NCBI RefSeq assembly: GCF_016811915.1
Contig: NZ_CP069127.1
Coordinates: 3,013,001-3,077,000, forward strand
From: Brevibacillus choshinensis
GTDB lineage: Bacteria > Bacillota > Bacilli > Brevibacillales > Brevibacillaceae
Length of the DNA stretch: 64,000 bases
Reading direction: 5' to 3'
A program made the position numbers and the translations under genes. Of this stretch, positions 45,005 to 53,564 are shown piece by piece. The notes beneath the pieces are model-generated. The model made no database searches and was not told the origin of the DNA. It was given only the letters and a program-made list of their open reading frames with translations. The stretch's first letter is position 1. The number at the start of each line of letters is the position of its first letter.

Positions 45005-46060
45005 TCATTGAAAGATCGGCCAGATATCGGGCGTTTCCTGCCCTACATACCAGACAGCGGAACCTTTCAGTTTGTATTTGTTAACCAGTTCCAATCTGTG
45101 TTTCATTGACATTTCGTCCTCAATCCAGATCTGATGCTTCTCTCCATTCTCGATGAACTCTACGTAGTTTTGCTTCGTTTTGTCGTCCCATTTCTTGGTT
45201 AGCTTCTTCTCCTGTAACAGCTGCTGCGTTTCTACCATACTGCGGTCAAAGCGAACCGATTGATGGGTCGATAGGTTCGTGACCCATTCTCTGGTGTAGA
45301 AAGGAATTGCAAGCAAGACCTTTTCCGCTGGAACATCCCTCAACAAGAGCTGCACTCCCTCCTCCACCCACTGGAGAGAGGCTACGGATCCCACCTTTTC
45401 GCCTCCACCCAGATCTTCATCATATCCCATCATGATCATGTAATCGGCTGTTTTTCCGAGCTCTTTTCGATCGTAGCTTCCCGACCAGTACGGATCCGGG
45501 TTTTCCCGTGTGACATCGACAGACACGACGATGCCATGGGGCGAAAATGTCTTCTTCAGTTGTTTGATGAAATCGACGAAATCCGCTTTGTTTGTAGGAC
45601 TGATATTTTCGAAATCCACATTGATGCCATCGATTTTGCTGGGTACTACTTTCTTTTCGAGAAGCTCTACGATTTTCTTCCGCTTGTCCTGACTTCCGAT
45701 CATGGAATCCGTCAGTTCCGCATTGAATTGGTTCCCAAAGAATGCCCAGACCTTTTTCCCTGACTGGTGTGCCCACTCGATGTATCGCGGATCTGCTTCC
45801 CCTGAGACTAAGCGCTCAGCATCCAGGCTGTACCAGCGAGGAGATACGACGTTGATTTCTGGCGATAAGCTATTTTGATGAATGTAGATGTCTGTGGTGC
45901 CAAAGGCATTCCACCCCAAAACGATTTTGCTGAGTTCATCGTGACTATTTTTCTGCACAGTGGATCTATCTATAGGCGGTGATGCATCATGACGGGGCTG
46001 ACCACACCCTGCCAATCCGATCAGCAATAGCACAGAAAGACAAATAAGCGTTTTTCTCAT
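45005..46060 (-). CDS. GH18-family lipoprotein (chitinase/SleL-like hydrolase)
   Basis: The 351-residue protein has a lipoprotein signal (LICLSVLLLIGLAGC, Cys19) and one GH18 barrel. The catalytic DxxDxDxE motif is D-GIN-V-D-F-E at 144-151 (KIDGINVDFENIS), so the acid/base Glu is present. Family members cleave GlcNAc linkages in chitin or in spore cortex (SleL/YaaH), but no LysM domains are present. The ATG at 46060 gives 9 bases from GAGGGG; an ATG two codons earlier is too near. The protein should act outside the membrane, on peptidoglycan or a related polymer. Confidence 0.87.
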   Translation of the reverse strand: MRKTLICLSVLLLIGLAGCGQPRHDASPPIDRSTVQKNSHDELSKIVLGWNAFGTTDIYIHQNSLSPEINVVSPRWYSLDAERLVSGEADPRYIEWAHQSGKKVWAFFGNQFNAELTDSMIGSQDKRKKIVELLEKKVVPSKIDGINVDFENISPTNKADFVDFIKQLKKTFSPHGIVVSVDVTRENPDPYWSGSYDRKELGKTADYMIMMGYDEDLGGGEKVGSVASLQWVEEGVQLLLRDVPAEKVLLAIPFYTREWVTNLSTHQSVRFDRSMVETQQLLQEKKLTKKWDDKTKQNYVEFIENGEKHQIWIEDEMSMKHRLELVNKYKLKGSAVWYVGQETPDIWPIFQ

Positions 46061-46225
46061 ACGCATGTTCCCCTCTTCCCTGTTTTCCTTCCGGTTAGTT
46101 TGTCCAAAGCGAAATGTGTTTCTAGCTCGCCCTTTATTTACCAGTAAGGGGATGGTCTTTTCCTGTTCATGCTATAAGCAGAACGAGGCTCGTGGGCCAG
46201 TCCAGTAGAAAGGATGGGAACTACC

Positions 46226-46561
46226 TTGACGAAAAAAGATTATGTAATGGGTATCATCGATAATCTAAGGAAGCATCGTGGCCTCTTGCCGCAGCATGTT
46301 CAAACCGTGTTCGATGAAGTACGCTCTGACTTACAGAGTGTATCTTCGGAAGACTTTTATCTGCAATCGAATGGAGCCGTTACGCAGCAAGAGCTCAATC
46401 AAGCACCCAATCCACAGGCTCCGCTGCTCCGCTTGTCAGAAGCGTACTTTGATCTGAAAAAAGTGGCCGATGCAAATCGATCCACCCGGCCTGAACTGGT
46501 GTCAGCTGTGAATCAACTGGAGGCTTTGCTGCAAGAATCGGATAACTATTCTCCAGAATAA
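46226..46561 (+). CDS. hypothetical protein of 111 residues
   Basis: The protein is helical and acidic (NLRKHRGLLPQHVQTVFDEV, LLRLSEAYFDLKKVADANR, VSAVNQLEALLQE). There is no signal peptide. Start choice is uncertain: the TTG at 46226 has AAAGGA 11 bases upstream, while the in-frame ATG at 46214 lies directly on it. It precedes RNase J by 76 bases on the same strand. No family recognised. Confidence 0.6.
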   Translation: MTKKDYVMGIIDNLRKHRGLLPQHVQTVFDEVRSDLQSVSSEDFYLQSNGAVTQQELNQAPNPQAPLLRLSEAYFDLKKVADANRSTRPELVSAVNQLEALLQESDNYSPE

Positions 46562-46637
46562 CGTTCCTACTCTTGCACGCAAGTTCATTCGTAATGGTAC
46601 ATAAACAAAGGATTCCTGTTCTCGGGGGGAATTGTTA

Positions 46638-48299
46638 GTGAGTACACTTTCCATTTTCGCATTGGGTGGCGTATATGAGATCGGCAAGAACATGTACGGA
46701 GTGCAATACGGGGATGACATCGTATTAATTGATTGCGGGTCAAAATTCCCGGATGAAAGCTTGCTTGGAATTGACCTGATTATCCCTGACATTACTTACT
46801 TGTTGGAAAACCCTGATAAAGTACGCGGCTTGATCGTAACCCATGGCCACGAAGATCATATTGGCGGCATCCCTTATTTGCTGAGACAGTTCAACATGCC
46901 GATTTTCGGCTCAAGATTGACACTGGGATTAATTGAAGAAAAGCTGAAAGAACACGGTCTCCTGCAAACGACAAAACGCACGCCTATAAACTCCAAATCA
47001 GTCATAACGCTGGGCTCATTTACGATCAGCTTTTTTCAGACCAACCACAGCATTCCCGATTGTCTGGGCGTCGTATTTGAAACGCCCAAAGGCACTGTTG
47101 TACATACCGGAGATTTCAAATTTGATCTGACCCCCGTCAATCATCAAACCCCCGATATACACCGGATGGCTGAAGTCGGGAATAAAGGGGTACTGGTGTT
47201 ATTGTCTGAAAGCACGAATGCGGAGCGCCCTGGATTCACTCCATCTGAGAAGCATGTAGGTGATCATCTACAGGAAGCATTCAGCAAGGCGAAGCACAAA
47301 ATCTTTGTCTCTACGTTTGCGTCCAATGTCTATCGCCTGCAGCAAGTGATCGACGCAGCATTGTTGACGAACCGCAAGATTATGCTTCTCGGCAGGAGTA
47401 TGGTCAATGTCGTCAGGATCGCCTCGGAACAAGGATATCTGCATGTCCCGGAAGGTATGCTGATCGAACCGGAGGAAGCCAATCAACTGAATCGGAATCA
47501 GATCGCTATCTTGTGTACGGGCAGCCAAGGGGAGCCAAATGCAGCGTTGGCTCGCTTATCTACTGGAAATTACCGGCATGTGAAAGTGGAGTCCGGGGAC
47601 ACCGTGATTTTGTCGGCATCCCCGATCCCAGGGAACGAGAAAAACGTCTCGCGCATTGTCGACAATCTGTTTATTCTAGGGGCAAATGTGATCTATGGCT
47701 CTGGATCCGCAACCGGCATGCATGTATCCGGCCACGGCAGCCAGGAAGAATTGAAGCTGATGCTGACTCTGATGAAACCCACCTACTTTATTCCGATCCA
47801 CGGCGAGTATCGCATGCTCCATCAGCATCGCCTTCTTGCGGAATCCATGGGAATGGACAGAGAAGACATTTTCATCGTCAATATCGGCGATGTCGTCGAT
47901 TTTTCAGAGGGAGAACCGAAGCAGGTGCGTAAAATACCCGCTGGCAACACTCTCGTAGACGGATTTGGCATCGGGGATGTCGGTACGGTCATTTTGCGTG
48001 ATCGCAAACACCTTTCCGAGGATGGCATACTGGTCGTTGTCGTCACGCGAAATAAAGCAGATGGCAAAATCCTTTCAGGGCCTGAGCTCATTTCTCGCGG
48101 TTTCGTATTCGCCCCAGAAGCGGAAGCACTCATGGAAGAAGCCGGCCGCATTGGACTCGCTGCCCTGATCCAGCTCCAGGAAGAAAACGTGAACCAATGG
48201 AGTCGTCTCAAGCAAGGGCTAAAGGAATCGATCGGACAGTTCCTTTATTCCAAGACCAAGCGTCGTCCGATGATCCTTCCCATCATCATGGACGTGTAG
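46638..48299 (+). CDS. ribonuclease J
   Basis: The 553-residue metallo-beta-lactamase/beta-CASP ribonuclease acts as an endonuclease and 5'-3' exonuclease in RNA turnover and maturation. It starts LSIFALGGVYEIGKNMYGV, has the metal motif HGHEDH at residues 69-74, HTGDFKFD, and the beta-CASP/C-terminal blocks LCTGSQGEPNAALARLS, SASPIPGNEK, HVSGHGSQEELK and IPIHGEYRML. Length matches RnjA/RnjB (about 555). GTG at 46638 has GGGGGGA 7 bases upstream; the TTG two codons earlier is too close. Which paralog it is cannot be decided here. Confidence 0.94.
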   Translation: MSTLSIFALGGVYEIGKNMYGVQYGDDIVLIDCGSKFPDESLLGIDLIIPDITYLLENPDKVRGLIVTHGHEDHIGGIPYLLRQFNMPIFGSRLTLGLIEEKLKEHGLLQTTKRTPINSKSVITLGSFTISFFQTNHSIPDCLGVVFETPKGTVVHTGDFKFDLTPVNHQTPDIHRMAEVGNKGVLVLLSESTNAERPGFTPSEKHVGDHLQEAFSKAKHKIFVSTFASNVYRLQQVIDAALLTNRKIMLLGRSMVNVVRIASEQGYLHVPEGMLIEPEEANQLNRNQIAILCTGSQGEPNAALARLSTGNYRHVKVESGDTVILSASPIPGNEKNVSRIVDNLFILGANVIYGSGSATGMHVSGHGSQEELKLMLTLMKPTYFIPIHGEYRMLHQHRLLAESMGMDREDIFIVNIGDVVDFSEGEPKQVRKIPAGNTLVDGFGIGDVGTVILRDRKHLSEDGILVVVVTRNKADGKILSGPELISRGFVFAPEAEALMEEAGRIGLAALIQLQEENVNQWSRLKQGLKESIGQFLYSKTKRRPMILPIIMDV

Positions 48300-48310
48300 G
48301 CCACCCAAAG

Positions 48311-48345
48311 AAAGCCGTCCCGAATTCCGAGGGACGGTTTCTTTT
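48311..48345 (+). terminator. terminator of the RNase J gene
   Basis: CCGTCCC / GGGACGG (7-bp stem, 9-base loop) then TTTCTTTTT, 12 bases after the stop. Confidence 0.75.
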
Positions 48346-48350
48346 TGCAT

Positions 48351-48384
48351 AAAAAAGCCTTCCTGAATGGAATCGAGGAAGGCT
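48351..48384 (-). terminator. terminator of the 47-residue gene
   Basis: AGCCTTCCT / AGGAAGGCT (9-bp perfect stem, 11-base loop) followed on the minus strand by TTTTTT. It supports the small gene upstream of it. Confidence 0.85.
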
Positions 48385-48395
48385 AAACGATTTTC

Positions 48396-48539
48396 CTACT
48401 GCTCTGTCTGTTCTTCTTGATCCACATTATTGGTCCAACCCCAGCTTTCGATCTTTGCCGTAGGATTGGATTGGTTAGCGGTCTTTTGGTTATCCACTGC
48501 CTCTTCGTTGTCCTGCTGGTTCTGGTTTTGGATTTCCAT
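48396..48539 (-). CDS. 47-residue acidic, Gln/Asn-rich protein
   Basis: The ATG at 48539 has AAAGGGG 7 bases upstream, and the stop at 48396 is followed after 12 bases by a strong terminator. The product begins MEIQNQNQQDNEEAVDNQK and ends near WGWTNNVDQEEQTEQ; it is very acidic and hydrophilic with two close Trp residues. No homology is recognised. Small Gln/Asn-rich acidic proteins are frequent in spores, but this is only a suggestion. Confidence 0.65.
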   Translation of the reverse strand: MEIQNQNQQDNEEAVDNQKTANQSNPTAKIESWGWTNNVDQEEQTEQ

Positions 48540-48682
48540 ACACTCGCCCCTTTGAGTTCATTATTTTATAGTATGATTCCTGCAGATTCGTTGTATGCAA
48601 GGTTCGTTTTCAAGGATCGAATGAAAAAAGAGTCTTTTCTTCATACTAGAGACGAACCCTACCTTGGAAAGGAGAAGTTTCC

Positions 48683-49033
48683 TTGACTCGTTTTATTGTG
48701 AAGGTTGTCATGAATGGCATCATTCTCATCCCCCTTCTCAAGTGGTATACCGAAGCAACTACCATGTCCGCTGTCGTCGCTTCCATCATTTTCTCCCTAA
48801 TTGCCTATTTCATTGGGGACCAGCTGATTCTTCGAGCATCCAACAATCTCGTCGCAACCATCTCAGATGCCGTGCTGGCCGCCATATACCTCTGGGCAGT
48901 GTCTGCCATGATGAATTGGTCGCTTAGCTGGGGTGAACTCCTGTTTACAGTCGTCTTGCTGGGAGTAGCCGAGATGCTTTATCACTACTTCCTGAAGAGA
49001 TTTGATCGTGATACGGAACGGGAGACGGCATAG
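48683..49033 (+). CDS. DUF2512-family (YndM-like) membrane protein
   Basis: The 116-residue protein has four predicted membrane helices: FIVKVVMNGIILIPLL, VASIIFSLIAYFIGDQLI, ATISDAVLAAIYLWAVSAM, and GELLFTVVLLGVAEMLYHYF. The FIGDQLILRASNN motif is typical of DUF2512/YndM proteins found in spore formers. TTG at 48683 follows GGAAAGGAG by 8 bases. Function is unknown. Confidence 0.83.
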   Translation: MTRFIVKVVMNGIILIPLLKWYTEATTMSAVVASIIFSLIAYFIGDQLILRASNNLVATISDAVLAAIYLWAVSAMMNWSLSWGELLFTVVLLGVAEMLYHYFLKRFDRDTERETA

Positions 49034-49064
49034 GCACTACCACTAAATCTCGTCACGCGTTCAC

Positions 49065-49094
49065 AAAAAGCCAACCTGAATCAGTTGGCTTTTC
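49065..49094. terminator. bidirectional terminator
   Basis: AAAAGCCAAC / GTTGGCTTTT around an 8-base loop, between the DUF2512 gene and the convergent 70-residue gene. Confidence 0.8.
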
Positions 49095-49114
49095 GTGCTT
49101 TTCTGCTCCATTTT

Positions 49115-49327
49115 TCAGATCAAGGCAGGCTGCTGTGACTGCAGAGGCTGCTTCATGATCCCCTGCTGATAAGCATTCATGATGACCTGTTGATGAGACA
49201 AAAGCAAATGTTTCAATTGAGGATCTTGTGCCATTTCCGCAAATAAGCCGTGCATTTCAATTTCCGCGTGTTTGGAGCGTAAAGCTTCTTGTGTTTCGAG
49301 GAAATCATGGGCAGCAAAACGTTTCAT
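49115..49327 (-). CDS. 70-residue protein, possibly spore coat (CotF-like)
   Basis: The ATG at 49327 follows AGAGGA by 9 bases. The product, starting MKRFAAHDFLETQEALRSKH, is helical and has HLLLSHQQVIMNAYQQGIM followed by a Gln-rich tail. The size and the helix with a terminal Q-rich tail recall small CotF-domain proteins, but the similarity is faint. It lies in a cluster of tiny genes. Confidence 0.62.
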   Translation of the reverse strand: MKRFAAHDFLETQEALRSKHAEIEMHGLFAEMAQDPQLKHLLLSHQQVIMNAYQQGIMKQPLQSQQPALI

Positions 49328-49380
49328 AAAACAGCATCCTCTGATTCGAGCATTTTCATACCCGTACGAAAAACGCACAT

Positions 49381-49410
49381 AAAAAGGACCAGGCATTTTC
49401 GACCTGGTCC
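49381..49410 (-). terminator. terminator of the 54-residue gene
   Basis: GGACCAGG / CCTGGTCC (8-bp perfect stem, 9-base loop) with TTTTTAT on the minus strand, 11 bases after the stop. Confidence 0.85.
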
Positions 49411-49420
49411 CGCTTGGGGG

Positions 49421-49585
49421 CTAATACGTGCCGGACGAACCCGCTCCCCCGGGATGCTTCGGTGGTTTGACACTCTCACCTTCCGCAGCTTTTCTCTGTT
49501 CGAATAAATCAGTTGCGCCTGCAGCATGAGTTCCCAAAATTTCCATTTCTTTATTTTGCGTTTGCTGACCGCTGTCTTTCGGCAT
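49421..49585 (-). CDS. 54-residue hydrophilic protein
   Basis: The ATG at 49585 has GAGGAGA 9 bases upstream, and a perfect terminator follows the TAG. The product starts MPKDSGQQTQNKEMEILG, has a helix (AAGATDLFEQRKAAEGE) and ends in a Pro/Gly/Ser tail (KPPKHPGGAGSSGTY). No family recognised. Like the two neighbours, it has the size and composition of small spore-type proteins. Confidence 0.65.
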   Translation of the reverse strand: MPKDSGQQTQNKEMEILGTHAAGATDLFEQRKAAEGESVKPPKHPGGAGSSGTY

Positions 49586-49672
49586 GGCTCAAACTCTCCT
49601 CACGTAGGGGATAGACAACTTACAAGTAGTTTGTCTCGGATGGCAAATCCTACTCCAAACGGACAAAAAGAA

Positions 49673-51130
49673 CTATTCCTGGGCAGGCTTCGTCTTTTGG
49701 ATGAAGAACGCTAGCACCAATGCAAGGACAGAGAAACCAAGCCCGATCAAAAAGGCGTTATGAACACCGGCTACCATCGCCTCAGCCAGTTGATCAGGCG
49801 CTGTAGGATTGGGTGACGTCGCCAGGAAAGCTCGCTGGCCAGAAGTCATCACACCGATGAAGAAGGCGACACCTATGGCTCCGGCAACCTGCTGCAAGGT
49901 GTTCAAGATGGCCGTTCCATGCGGATAAAACCTTGGCGGCAACTGATTCAGTCCATTGGTCTGGGTAGGCATCATGATCATGGAGATCGCCACCATGAGA
50001 CAAATATGCAGCGCGAGGAAAGACATCTTGGACGTTTCAATCGAAATTCGTGTAAGAAGCCACATGATCACGCAGAGAAACGCTGCTCCCGGAATAACCA
50101 AGGCTCGGGGGCCGTATTTGTCAAACAGTTTTCCTGTAAGGGGCGAAATAAGCCCGTTCAATAGGCTTCCCGGCAGCATTAACAGGCCAGAAGCGAATAC
50201 TGTCATGCCAAGCGCTCCCTGGAACAGGAAAGGAAGCAGCGACATCGCAGAGAACAGGGTCATCATCATGATGATGAGCAAAATGGCTGTCAGCGTGAAC
50301 ATGGGAAAACGGAATGCACGAAGATCCATCAAAGGCTCCTCTACCCGTAGCTGCCGCACTACGAACAACACGAGCGAAATGAGACCTACCGCCACAGTTC
50401 CGTAAACAAGTGGATTCGACCATCCTCCATGACCCTCACCCGAGCTGCTGAAACCGTAAACAAAAGCACCGAACCCGATGGTGGATAAGATGAGGGAGAC
50501 CACATCCACCTTTATTTTTTTGGTCTCCGATACATTCTTCAGGTAGATTGCTGCAAACACAATGGAAAAGACAGCGAAGGGCAGAACCAGGTAAAAAAGC
50601 CAGCGCCATTGCAAGGACTCCAGAATGAGACCGGAGAGTGTGGGTCCAATTGCAGGGGCAAACATGATGACTAGCCCGATGCTCCCCATGGCGGCGCCTC
50701 GCTTTTCAGGCGGGTACAAAACGAGAATCGTATTCATCAAAACAGGCAGCATCAGGCCGGTTCCCGCTGCTTGGAGCAGTCGTCCGACCAATAAAATGGA
50801 AAAGTGCGGGGCAATTCCACAAACCAAAGTGCCCGCGGTGAACAGGATCATGGCTCCCAAAAACATTTGTCTGGTCGTAAACAATTGGACCAATAATCCC
50901 GATGCCGGAACCAGCACACCGACAACGAGCATGTAGCCAGTCGCTAGCCATTGCAACGTCGATGCCGATACATTCAACTCGATCATCAGCTGCGGAAACG
51001 CAATGTTGAGCAGTGTTTCATTTAGGATGGAGAAAAATGCCCCGATCATGAGCGAGATCAAAATAGGCAGTCTCTTTACTTCCCCAACATCTTTGGGAGA
51101 CTGGAAAGTGGCGTTTGCGTCTGGATTCAC
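49673..51130 (-). CDS. DHA2-family MFS multidrug exporter (EmrB/QacA type, 14 TMS)
   Basis: The 485-residue protein has 14 predicted helices. It carries SILNETLLNIAFPQLM at TM1, the WLATGYMLVVGVLVP segment of TM2 and motif C in TM5 (MFAPAIGPTLSGLILE). The DHA2 group exports lipophilic drugs and dyes by proton antiport. The start is GTG at 51130 with GGAG about 11 bases upstream. It is monocistronic; no regulator is adjacent. Confidence 0.9.
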   Translation of the reverse strand: MNPDANATFQSPKDVGEVKRLPILISLMIGAFFSILNETLLNIAFPQLMIELNVSASTLQWLATGYMLVVGVLVPASGLLVQLFTTRQMFLGAMILFTAGTLVCGIAPHFSILLVGRLLQAAGTGLMLPVLMNTILVLYPPEKRGAAMGSIGLVIMFAPAIGPTLSGLILESLQWRWLFYLVLPFAVFSIVFAAIYLKNVSETKKIKVDVVSLILSTIGFGAFVYGFSSSGEGHGGWSNPLVYGTVAVGLISLVLFVVRQLRVEEPLMDLRAFRFPMFTLTAILLIIMMMTLFSAMSLLPFLFQGALGMTVFASGLLMLPGSLLNGLISPLTGKLFDKYGPRALVIPGAAFLCVIMWLLTRISIETSKMSFLALHICLMVAISMIMMPTQTNGLNQLPPRFYPHGTAILNTLQQVAGAIGVAFFIGVMTSGQRAFLATSPNPTAPDQLAEAMVAGVHNAFLIGLGFSVLALVLAFFIQKTKPAQE

Positions 51131-51222
51131 TTTAACATCATCTCCTTTGTCATTTTAGCCTCCCCAAACCATAAGGGAGCATCAATTGGAAATTCCGGCC
51201 AAGACCACTAAAAGGTAACAGC

Positions 51223-51268
51223 AAAAAGGGAGATCAATCCCCGCTAACGACACGGAGATGATCACCCT
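51223..51268 (-). terminator. terminator of the FtsH-like gene
   Basis: AGGGTGATCA pairs with TGATCTCCCT with one mismatch, then TTTTTG on the minus strand, 33 bases after the stop at 51302. Confidence 0.6.
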
Positions 51269-51301
51269 GTAATGATTCCCTATTCTTTTGACTGGGCAGC
51301 C

Positions 51302-52963
51302 CTATTCTTCCACATCAGGTTTCACATCCGGCTCTGGAAGACGCTGTCCATACAGCTGCGCATGAATCTCCTCGATTTCTTCACCCGTCAGATCTCCGCG
51401 TTTTAGCAGCTCTTCCGCAATCGCGTGGACAAAGTCGGCATATTCCAAGACCAGCTTCTTTACCAGCTCCATCTGCTCACGTAGCAGCTCATTGATTTTG
51501 GGTCGAAGCGTTTTAAGTCCATCGATTCGGGATCCAGTGGCCAGCCAGCTGAACAGTTCATCTCCCATTCCAACAATCCCCAGATAAGCACCTGCGAGCT
51601 CTGTAGCTTGATGGAGATCGGAGGTGACACCGTTTAGCTTTTTCCCGAGAAACTCTTCTTCAACGGCGCGCGCTGCCAGACACACTTGAATCGCGGCGAG
51701 AATCTCACTGTCACTGCGGTTGTATCTCTCGTGTGTCGGTTTGGTAGCTGCCAGCCCCAGTGCCCCACCCCTGCGGATGATCGTCACCTTCCAAACGCGC
51801 TCATGCGGTTTGAGAAAAAACTGAGCCACTGCATGGCCCGCTTCATGGTACGCAACATTACGCTTTTCATCGTCGCTCATTGAACGGAGAGGCTGCTTGA
51901 TCCCCCACTCGTACGTTTCCATCGCGGCGCGGAAATCATCATAATTGGCGACCTGAGCCCCCCGTTGATGGGCAATGACGACGGACTCGTTCACAATATG
52001 CTTGATCTGCGCGGGACTGTACCCGATGGTATCGAGGGCCGCTTTTTCTGGCGTCAGCGATTCATCATGTTTTACTTTTTTCAGATAGTACTGAAAGACA
52101 TCGATCCGCCCATCATAGTCGGGAGAATCAACCCACAGCTGACGATCGAATCGTCCCGGACGAAGCAAAGCGGAGTCGAGAATATCCGGGAGGTTTGTTG
52201 CCGCTATGGTCATGACTGCCGGCCTTTCTGCCTTCTTGCGCCTCAGGCCGAGAGTCCTCATCAGCTTGGCAATTTTCGTATTATCGATGTTGGGTGGATC
52301 CATTTGAAGCAGCAGTTCATTCAACAGACCCGCACCGCCCATGCCGAGCATGCCTCCCCCCATCATCCCCCCGCCTTGGCGTTTCATCCCGATGGCATCG
52401 ATCTCATCGATGAAAATAATGCACGCCCCATATTCGCTTGCCCGCTTTCTCGCTTTTCGGTACAACCCCATGACCTTGAGATTCCCTACCCCAAAGAACA
52501 TGTTTTGAAAGCTGGGTGCTGATGCATACGCAAAAGGGACCTGTGCTTCGTTGGCAATGACCTGAGCTAGGTAAGATTTTCCAGTCCCTGGCGGCCCGCA
52601 TAGGAGCAGTCCACGAATCGCTTCTCCTCCCATTTCCTTGAACTCTTTTACCCCTTTGAGCAGGGTGACGATCCGCTTGGCATTCTCCACGATCTCGGGG
52701 TTTCCGCGGTAGTCCTCCCACGTCGAGCCAGTCTCACCGGGCAAGATCCAATACGTTCGCCCGCGGGCTAAAAACCAAAACAAAGCAACAAACTGAATAA
52801 TGATGAACAGGATGGCAAATAGAAGTTGAAACAACAGTGAAACAATTCCCCAGGCAACTGCCCAGTAAGTCGGTCCTCCCACGGTCAGGACAATCAATAC
52901 CGTCGCTATGATTCCGAGCCAGAGGAGGATTTTACGCCACTTGATCCACTGATATCTCCTCAT
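51302..52963 (-). CDS. FtsH-like membrane AAA+ metalloprotease
   Basis: The 553-residue protein has two N-terminal membrane helices (about 12-30 and 41-66), an AAA+ domain and an M41 peptidase domain. Walker A is GPPGTGKS (123-130), Walker B IIFIDEIDAIG (182-192), arginine fingers in LLRPGRFDRQ, zinc site HEAGH (373-377) and third ligand D449 (TSDLHQATE). It is shorter than FtsH (about 610-640) and lacks the extracytoplasmic domain between the helices. It has two insertions: a Gly/Met-rich loop (about 197-211) and a basic stretch (KLMRTLGLRRKKAE). The protease should act on membrane proteins. A regular FtsH is expected elsewhere. Confidence 0.88.
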   Translation of the reverse strand: MRRYQWIKWRKILLWLGIIATVLIVLTVGGPTYWAVAWGIVSLLFQLLFAILFIIIQFVALFWFLARGRTYWILPGETGSTWEDYRGNPEIVENAKRIVTLLKGVKEFKEMGGEAIRGLLLCGPPGTGKSYLAQVIANEAQVPFAYASAPSFQNMFFGVGNLKVMGLYRKARKRASEYGACIIFIDEIDAIGMKRQGGGMMGGGMLGMGGAGLLNELLLQMDPPNIDNTKIAKLMRTLGLRRKKAERPAVMTIAATNLPDILDSALLRPGRFDRQLWVDSPDYDGRIDVFQYYLKKVKHDESLTPEKAALDTIGYSPAQIKHIVNESVVIAHQRGAQVANYDDFRAAMETYEWGIKQPLRSMSDDEKRNVAYHEAGHAVAQFFLKPHERVWKVTIIRRGGALGLAATKPTHERYNRSDSEILAAIQVCLAARAVEEEFLGKKLNGVTSDLHQATELAGAYLGIVGMGDELFSWLATGSRIDGLKTLRPKINELLREQMELVKKLVLEYADFVHAIAEELLKRGDLTGEEIEEIHAQLYGQRLPEPDVKPDVEE

Positions 52964-53110
52964 GGCACCACTCCCTTTTACGAAATATTTTGATTATTGT
53001 ATGAGGAGACAAACTTTGTGGTGCCTCGTCCCCTCGTGGAGGATGCCAGGCGAGATGCTTCGTAAGTGTCCGTGATTCCTTACAAATATATACGAGGAGA
53101 CGAGCAAATC

Positions 53111-53188
53111 ATGTCTCGGTACCAAAAATATAAGCACATCCAAATGGGTTATGGATCAAAAAAACAGCCCTCCAAACAGGAAGGCTGA
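53111..53188 (+). CDS. 25-codon ORF with strong ribosome site
   Basis: The ATG at 53111 follows GAGGAGACGAGCAAATC (9-10 bases). The frame reads MSRYQKYKHIQMGYGSKKQ and ends shortly after, giving a very basic, Tyr-rich peptide. It overlaps the terminator of the gene on the opposite strand (53158-53187), so its 3' part has a double role or the ORF is accidental. No family is recognised. Confidence 0.4.
   Translation: MSRYQKYKHIQMGYGSKKQPSKQEG
53158..53187 (-). terminator. terminator of the 97-residue membrane protein gene
   Basis: CAGCC / GGCTG outer stem with an inner TCC/GGA pairing, then TTTTTTT on the minus strand, directly after the stop at 53193. Confidence 0.65.
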
Positions 53189-53192
53189 CCCT

Positions 53193-53486
53193 TTATGTTG
53201 CAAATCTGCTTTTAATGTCCAGCACGTACTTGATAATAACGGCAAGCCCGCCGATGAAGTAAAAAACCAACAAGGCATAGCCAGTCGGATCGATCGAGGA
53301 CATGGATACCAGGATGTTAAGCGGCAGGATGTAATAGAGTATATCTTTTAAATATCCAAGAATGAAAGTGGGATGAAAGGAACCTTGCCAAAACGACTGG
53401 AACAGTACGATCAAAAAATCGATGATCATGAGTCCAAAAATGGCCCAAACCGTGTAAATCATCCAGTCAGCCAGTGAATACCCCAT
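53193..53486 (-). CDS. small membrane protein, 97 residues
   Basis: Three predicted helices: YTVWAIFGLMIIDFLIVLF, YLKDILYYILPLNILVS, and YALLVFYFIGGLAVIIKYV. There is no known family. AAGGTGG lies about 8 bases before the ATG. Its position between FtsH-like and ger genes gives no clue to function. Confidence 0.7.
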   Translation of the reverse strand: MGYSLADWMIYTVWAIFGLMIIDFLIVLFQSFWQGSFHPTFILGYLKDILYYILPLNILVSMSSIDPTGYALLVFYFIGGLAVIIKYVLDIKSRFAT

Positions 53487-53564
53487 CTTCTACACCACCT
53501 TTTTCCTTCATCCTATGCGAAGGAAAAACGCAGGTGCGGATAAGCAATGCGGATTTTTATCCTT

